From positions 1 through 39,173 of the forward strand of contig NZ_RQVL01000021.1 in NCBI RefSeq assembly GCF_003992005.1: a stretch of 39,173 bases of DNA. The letters run 5' to 3'. Positions within the stretch are counted from its first letter, which is position 1; each line of letters starts with the position of its first letter. The notes under the pieces were generated by a model that did not search any database, had not been told where the DNA came from, and worked only from the letters and a program-made list of their open reading frames with translations. Below, piece after piece: positions 8,333 through 16,600 of the stretch. The position numbers were made by a program, and so were the translations under genes. This DNA is from Veillonella sp. VA139 (GTDB lineage Bacteria; Bacillota; Negativicutes; Veillonellales; Veillonellaceae).

Positions 8333-8474
8333 CCCTGAGGAACGCCATTACGTGTAGCAGCCTTGTGGCGCCCCTTACTACCTAAATTCCACAAACGCAA
8401 GAAGAGCACGGCGTGCCCTCGAATAAACATTATGAAATACCGTTTGAGAAGGAGTATACCGTGCTCTTCCCTAA
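8333..8474. repeat. Nested-hairpin repeat element, copy B (3' arm missing)
   Basis: The copy starts CCCTGAGGAACGCC, has the GTAGCAGCCTTGTGGCG arm and an inner hairpin GAAGAGCACGGCGTGCC/GTATACCGTGCTCTTC with AAAC/GTTT at the tip, and stops just after that hairpin. The next copy begins at once, so the outer 3' arm is absent. Confidence 0.7.
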
Positions 8475-8703
8475 CCCTGAGGAATGCAGTTAGGCGTAGT
8501 AGCCTTTGTGGCGGGTCTTACTGACAAAACTGCGCAAACACAAGAAGAGCGCGGCGTGCCCTCGAACAAACATTATGAAATACCGTTTGAGAGAGGGTAT
8601 GCCGTGCTCTTCCCTTTGCCCGAATCAGTTAATGATCGCCACAGGCTACATAGCATAACAAGTGACGACCCACAGGCTGCCTAGCATAACAAGTGACGAC
8701 CTG
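8475..8703. repeat. Nested-hairpin repeat element, copy C
   Basis: A full copy: 5' arm with GTAGTAGCC, inner hairpin GAAGAGCGCGGCGTGCCCTC/GAGGGTATGCCGTGCTCTTC, 3' arm GCCACAGGCTACATAGCATAACAAGTGACGAC. The 3' arm is duplicated in tandem (a second CACAGGCTGCCTAGCATAACAAGTGACG ending near 8701). It ends 4-6 bp before the bioB operator. Confidence 0.72.
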
Positions 8704-8706
8704 AAA

Positions 8707-8752
8707 TGTTAACACTAGCACCATTGACGTAAGTTAACAATAAGTATATAAT
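8707..8752 (+). promoter_or_regulatory. bioB promoter with overlapping BirA-like operator
   Basis: TTGACG (8724-8729) and TATAAT (8747-8752) have a 17-bp spacer. Two inverted half-sites, TGTTAAC (8707-8713) and GTTAACA (8733-8739), flank the -35. They resemble Firmicutes BirA operators (TTGTTAAC...GTTAACAA); the spacing here (19 bp) is slightly longer than the consensus I recall. Biotin-dependent repression of bioB is the likely outcome. Confidence 0.65.
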
Positions 8753-8805
8753 GTAGTCATTATGATGTAGTCATTAAAATCAAACAACTATTACGAGGTG
8801 TAATT

Positions 8806-9822
8806 ATGGAAACTGTATCAAAATCTATTTCCTATGAAACAATCATAGCCTATGCGCAAAAAGTATTAGATGGTGGCGAGATCACTCGTGAAGAAGCAGA
8901 ACAACTGATTCACACATCTGACGAAGACACTATGATTCTGCTAGCTATGGCTGACAAAATCCGTCAAAAATTTAATGACGATACAGTAGACCTATGTGCC
9001 ATCGTGAACGCCCGTTCCGGTAAATGCCCAGAAAACTGTAAATTCTGTGCCCAATCCGCCCATCATGACACTGGTGTGACTGTGTATCCTTTCATGGAAG
9101 AGGATGAAATTGTGAACGCCGCTAAAAAGGCGAAAGAAGCTGGTGCGATTCGCTTCTCTATCGTAACAAGTGGTCGTAACACAAACAACCCAAAAGAGTT
9201 CGAGCAAATCTTGAGCGCTCTCACTCGTATTCGTAAAGAAGTTGGCTTAGAAATTTGTTGCTCCCTTGGTCTTTTGACCTACGAGCAAGCGGTACAATTA
9301 AAAGAAATTGGTGTAACCCGATATCACTCCAACATCGAAACGGCACCAAGCCATTTCCCTGACATTTGTACAACACACTCTTATGAAGATAAAATGTCTA
9401 CTATCTCCAATGCCCAAAAAGCTGGCATTCGTGTTTGTTCCGGCGGTATCTTAGGCTTGAATGAAACGAAAGAGCAACGTGTTGAAATGGCATTCGAGTT
9501 AAAACGATTAGGAGTAGACTCCATTCCTTTGAACATTCTTAACCCTATCAAGAACACACCATTCGAAAACAACGAACCAATTCCTCCATTGGAAATCCTT
9601 CGTACCTTTGCTGTGTTCCGCTTCGTCTTGCCAAATGCATTGATCCGTACCGCTGGTGGTCGTGAAGTAAACCTTCGTGACTTACAAGCTTACGCATTAA
9701 AAGGCGGGTTAAACGGTATCATGGTAGGTGGCTACTTGACCACAGCTGGCCGCTCTCCAATGGATGATCTACAAATGATTAAAGACTTAGAACTAAACCT
9801 CAATACAGTACAAGAAGCCTAA
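8806..9822 (+). CDS. bioB: Biotin synthase BioB
   Basis: A 338-residue radical SAM enzyme that inserts sulfur into dethiobiotin to make biotin. The [4Fe-4S]-binding CxxxCxxC motif is seen as SGKCPENCKFCAQS (about residues 70-83), followed by the usual YPFMEEDEI, TSGR, EICCSLG, YHSNIETAPSHFP, CSGGI.GLNE and NPI..TPFE blocks and a C-terminal INLRDLQ-like REVNLRDLQ and MVGGYLTTAG. Length and motif order are normal for the family. The start ATG has an ACGAGGTG ribosome-binding site. The gene stands alone, with its own operator-bearing promoter and terminator; no other bio gene is in the window. Confidence 0.97.
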   Translation: METVSKSISYETIIAYAQKVLDGGEITREEAEQLIHTSDEDTMILLAMADKIRQKFNDDTVDLCAIVNARSGKCPENCKFCAQSAHHDTGVTVYPFMEEDEIVNAAKKAKEAGAIRFSIVTSGRNTNNPKEFEQILSALTRIRKEVGLEICCSLGLLTYEQAVQLKEIGVTRYHSNIETAPSHFPDICTTHSYEDKMSTISNAQKAGIRVCSGGILGLNETKEQRVEMAFELKRLGVDSIPLNILNPIKNTPFENNEPIPPLEILRTFAVFRFVLPNALIRTAGGREVNLRDLQAYALKGGLNGIMVGGYLTTAGRSPMDDLQMIKDLELNLNTVQEA

Positions 9823-9940
9823 TTGAATCTAGTACTTGCACAAAGCAAAATACAACTACTAGACTCTACTAGACTGTTCAATTTCAATGCCTATATGTCT
9901 CTTCTAACAGAGCTGCAACCATATAGAACTTTCAAATGAG

Positions 9941-9983
9941 AACAGGGGACCCGATTCCATCGAATCTGGGTCCCCTGTTTTTT
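9941..9983 (+). terminator. bioB terminator
   Basis: AACAGGGGACCC pairs with GGGTCCCCTGTT with a loop containing a small GATTC/GAATC stem, followed by TTTTTT. It lies about 120 bp after the bioB stop. Confidence 0.9.
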
Positions 9984-10151
9984 ACGTGTATAAGTATTGT
10001 TAGGATAAGACTATCCTATAATAGTATTTGTTATAAATCTCTATTCAACATCCCTTACCCATTTTCATACATGCGGTATAAGAGTGCAGTGCACTATCAA
10101 AACAATCTATTCGTATTCTAGCATTAAATTCGTTAAAACCTAGATACAGAC
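9984..10151. other. Intergenic stretch, nothing recognised
   Basis: This AT-rich sequence lies between the bioB terminator and the convergent DUF445 operon end. I see no ORF with a ribosome-binding site and no strong minus-strand terminator for the DUF445 operon. Confidence 0.5.
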
Positions 10152-11468
10152 CTAAATGATTCCCAATCCCTGCAATACTGGCTCATACACATAATACAGG
10201 AACAACCAAGTCCCCAATCCTGCGACGCCACCTACGAGGGCACCGTTAATGCGGATCCAAGCGAGGTCTTCTTCCACCTTACTTTCAATAAAATGGATGA
10301 ACCGTTCGGTACTTAAGCTTTGTAGCACTTCACGAATGATGATACCGATAAACCCATGGCTCTTGGAAGCAATGTGCAGCATAATATGAGTTAAGGCTTC
10401 TTCTAACCGTTCCACCATGCCCGGCTCTTCACAGTAATGATTCCACAACTCTTGAAAGCTCGATTCCAAGGCAATGGCCATTGGCGATGTCCCATCCGCA
10501 GATACCATACCTTCACGAATCCGTGGACATACGTACGCTTCTAACATGAGCTCCCAATCTTGCACATCAATCCATTGTTGGATAGCATCGTCTAATGTTT
10601 TCGTGATGCTTCGGTTCGACGCCATCTGTTGCAATGGTCCCACCCATTGGTGCAACCACACCAGGCGCTCCGTACTATTCGGCTGTTTCCATCGTTCTAA
10701 CATCTGATGCACTTCTTCGATGATGGCCCCCGCCATTTCTTGAACGTTCACAATGTTCAATCCTTCTGAAAGTCCAATGAGCATGGCAGATACTACATCT
10801 TTCTTGCGCTTTTCAATTTCTTCCTCAATAACCGCTTCTAGCCATTGTTGTGCTTTCGGGGTATACAAGGCTCTCTGCAAGTAGTCGATTCCTCGAATGA
10901 CCACACTTTCATAACGATTGTGTTCACACACATGGAGCAACGTCTGTTGCATAGGACCGATAAAAGATTGATTATGCAAAAATTTTCGCAACCGTTGTGC
11001 ACCCCATTGGGCCCACTCCCGATCACTACGACGTTCCCACAACTCCGACAACACGGTGGCAATCCCTTGGCGCACCGTATTCCGTCCTACATCACTACGG
11101 ATATATTGATCTATAAACGGTACAAACTGTACCCGTTCAATGGCGCTTTTACATTGATCATAGGTAAGCAGCTTCGTATTCACCATGCGGATAATCCCCT
11201 CAATAAGACGATTTTTATTTCGTGGAATCAGTTCCGTATGAAAGGATACCCCCAAAGGTTTGCGAAATAACGCAGTCACTGCAAACCAGTCTGCTACACT
11301 ACCGATGAGGGCGGATTGGACAAACCAATACAACCCATCATACCAAGGAGCCGTGATGTACCACTGCCCCCACCACACAAAAGCGAACAGCACCGCCATG
11401 GTAATCAGCAAGCGGTTCGCATAGGTTGCATAGGGATTCCTAGTAGTTTCTATGACACGAGGGCTCAT
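10152..11468 (-). CDS. DUF445 family membrane protein (second copy)
   Basis: A 438-residue DUF445/YheB-type protein. N-terminal hydrophobic segments (about 20-60) lead into the family signature GSVADWFAVTALFRKPLG and LIPRNKNRLIEGI. The long middle is helical and charged. The C-terminus has the paired motif W-I-R-I-N-G-A-L-V-G-G and a last membrane helix (about 415-435). The family function is unknown; membrane placement at both ends is typical. The start overlaps the stop of the upstream DUF445 gene by 4 bp (ATGA), so the two are translationally coupled. The two proteins share the same signatures and are diverged tandem paralogues. Confidence 0.85.
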   Translation of the reverse strand: MSPRVIETTRNPYATYANRLLITMAVLFAFVWWGQWYITAPWYDGLYWFVQSALIGSVADWFAVTALFRKPLGVSFHTELIPRNKNRLIEGIIRMVNTKLLTYDQCKSAIERVQFVPFIDQYIRSDVGRNTVRQGIATVLSELWERRSDREWAQWGAQRLRKFLHNQSFIGPMQQTLLHVCEHNRYESVVIRGIDYLQRALYTPKAQQWLEAVIEEEIEKRKKDVVSAMLIGLSEGLNIVNVQEMAGAIIEEVHQMLERWKQPNSTERLVWLHQWVGPLQQMASNRSITKTLDDAIQQWIDVQDWELMLEAYVCPRIREGMVSADGTSPMAIALESSFQELWNHYCEEPGMVERLEEALTHIMLHIASKSHGFIGIIIREVLQSLSTERFIHFIESKVEEDLAWIRINGALVGGVAGLGTWLFLYYVYEPVLQGLGII

Positions 11469-12694
11469 AAGATCCCTCCTTTCAACAAGGTCAATCCGTA
11501 GAAGAGACCGCCTAAGATAGCACCTACCAAGGACCCGTTGATGCGAATCATCTGCAGATCATAGCCTAATTTAGATTGTAAAATACGAGTGATTTCCTCT
11601 GGCGTGAATCGATTCATCTCGCGCACGACGATGTGTTCAATCCAAGGGCGTATGTAATTTAAGACGTGTAACAATTGAAAGAGAATAAATCGCTCTGCCT
11701 TGCGGCCTTTCACAGCATTCGTTTCCAACCGCTCAAAGAAATGGTACAATTCTGTTTCTCCTTGCTCCACATACCGTGCCAAGTCCAACGTATCTTCCAA
11801 CACATAGCCGTCTTCGATGAACTCTCGGAACCAAGCATTCTTTTTATCTTCTAATTTCCGTTGCCACTGTCCATTCTGTGCTAGTTCATCCACTGCCCAT
11901 CGAGCCTTCGTGTATACTGCAGACCCCAAGGGCGACTGCAAGGATTCTTGGCTCATCAAATAGGCGCAGCCTTTCACCTGTATCATGTGCGTAATGTATT
12001 CCGGTGAAAGTGACTCCCCACCTAATGCTAACGCCAATTCTCGTAAGAAAGAATGGTCTGCATAGCGATTCATCACAGAGGATACTAGCCCTAATAAGTA
12101 GGGACGAATCCCCTCCGCCGCCAGCAATCGTTGGAGCATGCGATTGATGTGCATCCATAGGACCTCTGCTCGTTCTGGTTCTAACAGCTGACGGCACAAA
12201 CTAACCACAAAAGGCGTCACGCGCCAAGACTCCACACCATTCTTGATGTGCCCTAGCAATTGCTCTTGCAGTAAATTTTCTTTCACATGAGGCAATACAT
12301 GGTCTTTCAGTTCCTCGAAACACACATGAACATACCCACGCCCAGTGGCACTATTCATAAACGACACTATCCGCTGTGGTACACGTTCCTGTTTCAGCAC
12401 CTCGTACATGTGAGACACCCGAAGGAGTTCGTCTACCATCATGTGCCGTGCCATTTCCACAAACCGTTCCTTATTCCTAGGGATAAGTGCCGTTTTGAAA
12501 GGAATCCCCAAGGGTTTCGTAAACAGTGCCGTCACCGCATACCAGTCCGCTAAACCACCAATCATGGCAGCCCCTGAAATATGCGTGATGAGCCCCCAGA
12601 AGGGCTCTCTATGAAAGGGATAGGTCACTAAGAATATGACTGCCATCAAGACTAATAGAGCAGTCGCTCCATGTCGTTGTAACCATGGTGTCAT
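11465..12694 (-). CDS. DUF445 family membrane protein (first copy)
   Basis: A 409-residue DUF445 protein with hydrophobic N-terminus (ALLVLMAVIFLVTYPF), signature GGLADWYAVTALFTKPLG and ALIPRNKERFVEMARHM, and C-terminal QMIRINGSLVGAILGGLFYGL helix. The start codon follows the stop of the MBL-fold gene directly (TAAATG), and its own end overlaps the next DUF445 gene, so all three are one operon. The paralogues may form a heteromeric membrane complex; this is inference from the coupling. No catalytic motif is visible. Confidence 0.85.
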   Translation of the reverse strand: MTPWLQRHGATALLVLMAVIFLVTYPFHREPFWGLITHISGAAMIGGLADWYAVTALFTKPLGIPFKTALIPRNKERFVEMARHMMVDELLRVSHMYEVLKQERVPQRIVSFMNSATGRGYVHVCFEELKDHVLPHVKENLLQEQLLGHIKNGVESWRVTPFVVSLCRQLLEPERAEVLWMHINRMLQRLLAAEGIRPYLLGLVSSVMNRYADHSFLRELALALGGESLSPEYITHMIQVKGCAYLMSQESLQSPLGSAVYTKARWAVDELAQNGQWQRKLEDKKNAWFREFIEDGYVLEDTLDLARYVEQGETELYHFFERLETNAVKGRKAERFILFQLLHVLNYIRPWIEHIVVREMNRFTPEEITRILQSKLGYDLQMIRINGSLVGAILGGLFYGLTLLKGGIL

Positions 12695-13525
12695 TTACTT
12701 CACTTCCTCTACCGCATCACCTGGCTGTTCTGGAATCCAGTAGCGTTGATTTGGGTATGTATGTTGGAATGTGTCCGATGGCACCCAAATAGGTCCATTG
12801 GCATGCATAGGAATAAATAGTTTCGTGTTCATCATACCTAACACTTCTAAAGCCCCCCATTCACGGGCTACTTCTAAGCGAGCATCCACGGGAAACATCA
12901 TGATATCTACAGACAAACCTAATAGAGGGGCAAACTCTTTCTCTTTTAACGCTTTTGCCTCTGCAATATTCTCAGGCGTATCTCCAGACCAATGCCACCA
13001 GTTTAAATCTCCTGCGTGAAAGATTCGATGCGTACCTGTATCTACTAAGAACGAACCGCCTTCATCAGTGGAACCAAACATGGTGACCGTCAGATTGTCG
13101 GCTTCTACTGTGTCGCCTACTGCCATGGAGTGCAAAGAAAATACTTGTTGTACTACCTCTTCTGTCAGATGTTCATCTGCTATACGTTGGTCTTCATTAA
13201 AGCATCCCTGTTTAATTCTATTTACTACTACATTAGATACCGCATCAGTTTTCTTAGAATCTATTATCGCCTGCACTTCCTTGAAAATATCTCGCAAAGC
13301 TGGTACATCTTCATGGTACCAAACGCTGTGTATATATGGTAAATATTTGAAAATTGATTTCACATAATGATCATGATGGATATGGGATACAAAGACATGT
13401 AACTCGTAGCCTTGTGCTACTAATGTATCTATCACACCGGCTGGATCTTTCCAGTAATCAAATACATAAGCCCGTTTGCCATCTTCAATGACAAAACCGC
13501 TATGCTCTAAATAGGTAACTTTCAT
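12695..13525 (-). CDS. UlaG-like MBL-fold metallo-hydrolase
   Basis: A 276-residue metallo-beta-lactamase-fold protein. The metal site HxHxDH is present as HIHHDH (about residues 49-54). Further ligands are likely in FHAGDLNWWHW (about 168-178) and MHANGP near 241. The start MKVTYLEHSGFVIE is the common N-terminus of UlaG/'L-ascorbate lactonase-like' members. The substrate is not evident. It leads the operon with the two DUF445 genes, with a TTAGGAG ribosome-binding site. A TATAAT (13562-13567, minus strand) upstream may be its -10, without a convincing -35. Confidence 0.85.
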   Translation of the reverse strand: MKVTYLEHSGFVIEDGKRAYVFDYWKDPAGVIDTLVAQGYELHVFVSHIHHDHYVKSIFKYLPYIHSVWYHEDVPALRDIFKEVQAIIDSKKTDAVSNVVVNRIKQGCFNEDQRIADEHLTEEVVQQVFSLHSMAVGDTVEADNLTVTMFGSTDEGGSFLVDTGTHRIFHAGDLNWWHWSGDTPENIAEAKALKEKEFAPLLGLSVDIMMFPVDARLEVAREWGALEVLGMMNTKLFIPMHANGPIWVPSDTFQHTYPNQRYWIPEQPGDAVEEVK

Positions 13526-13571
13526 ATTAACTCCTAATTGATAATTTTATTGATTACTTTTATTATAACAT

Positions 13572-13611
13572 AAAAACCCTCCCAAGGTATGTACCTCAGG
13601 AGGGTTTTCTT
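13572..13611 (-). terminator. Adhesin gene terminator (bidirectional)
   Basis: AAAACCCTCC pairs with GGAGGGTTTT around a palindromic GGTATGTACC-like centre. On the minus strand it is followed by TTTTTA and lies about 45 bp past the adhesin stop. The -10 of the following MBL operon lies immediately downstream. Confidence 0.85.
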
Positions 13612-13653
13612 ATGAAAGTCTATGACCTTTTGTTGTGGGTTATAGAATTGCTT

Positions 13654-16600
13654 CTATGCTTTGATACCCATGTGAGCCATAAGCATTTTAATTTGTGCTT
13701 TCATTTCTTCATTATCTTGTTTCATTTGTGCATTGTCTTCCATGATTTTTTCATAGGAGGCTTTCATACGTTCGTTATCCGCCCGTACTTGAGAGTTATC
13801 CGCTTTTATCTGTGCATTTTCTGATTTTACTTGTTCATTTTCTGCTTTCAATGCGGAAATTTCATCTTGCATTACATAGATAGAAGAAATTGGACCACCT
13901 TTGTAGCGTTCAGGAATCATGCTGTCATCACCACCGAAACGGTAAGTTACGCCTGCATTCATCATGTTATCTCCAGCACCAACGCTGAGACCCATGTTGA
14001 CCATCACATCTTCGTTGAAGTAATGTGCCACACCTAACGCCAAGGCTTGAGCTCCTTTTTGAGCACCAAATCCTGCCATGATTTGTGATTTTTTAAGTGG
14101 ATCATACATCAATGGTTTCATCGCCGCCATCGCTGCTGCTTTCGCACCAGTTTGGTTAATACGACGATCCAATACCGTAGTGATACTGTTAACTTGTCCC
14201 ACATTCACTGCATCTGTTGCTTCTACGCCTGGTGCCACATTGGTGATTCTGTTTCCACCATTGTTTAAACCATTAGAAGTTAATGTAACCGATGGTTTAT
14301 TATGGTGCGGACCAGAAACGATTTCAATGCCATTAGCTCCAATGCCAGTCTCTACATTCGTCAATGGATTACCTTTGGCATCAGTCATCAAATGACCTTT
14401 CTTATCCACTTCATGAAGTGTGTAATATGTCGCATCACCATTATGCGTTACTGTGCGCACTGCAATTTTATTGCCCTCAGCATCTGTTTGATATTTCGTG
14501 GAACCGTCAGCATTCTTCGCAACAATAGAATGTACTGAATTTTTATTCACAGTGCCATCTGGGTTACGATCATACTCTAGTTTTAAGGAACCATCTGCAT
14601 TCCGTTCATACTCAGCTAGGTATGTATTATACGTTGTAGAACCATCACCCATCTTCACATCTTTGGCTAACTTCACAGTCATCGTTGCTGGTGTCACAAC
14701 TTTACCATCTTTCGTTTCTGCAGCTTTTAGCTCAACACCGATATTGTTATCTGTTAGAGCATTCATCTTGGCTCCACCTTTGATAGATAAGGTATCTCCA
14801 AGACCTACCATAGCTTCTACTGGTTTTTTGTTAGCATCTAGAGTATCCGCACTGAACACACGGCCTTTATTGACTTTATCGTCAACAACTTTCAACTGAT
14901 CTTCTGTAGCAGCACGACCGCTGACAATACCATTTGTTTTAGGATCCCAAGTTTTGTTATCCAAACCAGTGATGAAGTTACCAGTTTCTTTCGTAGCCGT
15001 TGCCACACTGGTCACTACATCAGCATGATGACCAATAGCAATGCCGTCTGTTGTAACTGAACCATCTGCAGCTTTTTTACCATTCACGCGGATTAGTGTT
15101 GCACCTACTTGTGTACCATTTGTTGCATTTGTGAAAGTACTATTCATAGCATTGATAGAACCTGTGTTGTTACCATCTGTAACAGTAATACCCTCTGTTT
15201 TCACAGTTAAGTGCTTACCATTGGATTCGTATTTCGTTTCACCAGCTTTGGTAGTTGTCTTAGTAGTACCATCTGCAACCGTTACACTTTCAGCAGTAGT
15301 AACAACTTTTTTACCATTTGCTACACCATCAGTAACAGTCGTACCCGTTGCATCCACAGTGGTTTTCTTAGCAGCATTCATTGCATCTGTAATGGTTACG
15401 GCGGATCCACTCACCTCTGTCTTACCAGTCTTGATTGTGCCATCAGTTCCGTTAATAGTCACTTTATTAGCACTATCTGTAGTCGCTCCTGTACCACCAA
15501 CAACAAGAGTTGCTTTTGTACCATCTACGGTAACAGCTTTATCATCTTTACCTGCTGTGATGCTTGCTTTTGTACCATCTACGGTTACAGCTTTATCATC
15601 TTTACCTGCTGTGATACTTGCTTTTGTACCGTCTACAGTTACAGCTTTATCATCCTTACCTGCTGTGATGCTTGCTTTTGTACCATCTACGGTTACAGCT
15701 TTATCATCTTTACCTGCTGTGATGCTTGCTTTTGTACCATCTACGGTTACAGCTTTATCATCTTTACCAGCTGTGATACTTGCTTTTGTTCCATCTACTA
15801 TAACAGCATTACCATCTTTACCAGCTGTGATGCTTGCTTTTGTACCATCTACGGTAACAGCTTTATCATCTTTACCAGCTGTGATGCTTGCTTTTGTACC
15901 ATCTACGGTAACAGCATTATCATCTTTACCAGCTGTGATGCTACCGTTTGTGCCATCTACTGTAACAGCATTTGCAGCTGTACCTAATGTTACTTTATCA
16001 GCTAATTTCACATCGTAGTGCGTATGACCATCTGTGGCATCCTTAGTAGTTGTTAACACAAGATTATGATTTGTGTTTTTACCATCTTTATCATTCACAC
16101 TGAAAGTAGTTTTGCCCGCTTTCAATTGTTTTAGGTTAACAGCATCTGTATCCACAGTACCAGCTGCCACATTCGCAATTACATTGCCACCATTGTTAAG
16201 GCCTGCTGTTGTTAAGGATACGGAAGATGTTGCACCTCCTGCAGCCGATGGAGTAATCGTAATACCTGCTGTTCCTACTGCTACGGTATTAGTACCGTCT
16301 GTATACGTAGATACCCCCGCAGTATGTGTGGCGGACGTAGTGCCATCCACTAATGTTGCTCCACCTGCCGTATACGTCCCTACATTTGTACCATGTTCAA
16401 AGGTAGATCCATTAGCAGTATGTGTCGCAGTGTGATCAGCATTCGTAAACGTAGTTCCAGCTGCTGTATGCATTGCTGTACCATCTGCATCAGTGAAAGT
16501 AGAACCACTTGCAGTATAGGAAGCCGTATCTGTTCCATCGACAGCAGTAATACCACTTGCCGTAGTTTCAACGGATTTACCAGTACCATCCTCATAAGTA

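Noticed and set aside
8484-8684. Plus-strand 66-codon frame
   Set aside because: It runs through hairpin copy C with no ribosome-binding site.
15041-16018. Long plus-strand open frame with an 18-residue repeat (FVPSTVTALSSLPAV)
   Set aside because: It is the antisense shadow of the adhesin 54-bp repeat; it has no ribosome-binding site, and the opposite strand codes for a recognisable protein.
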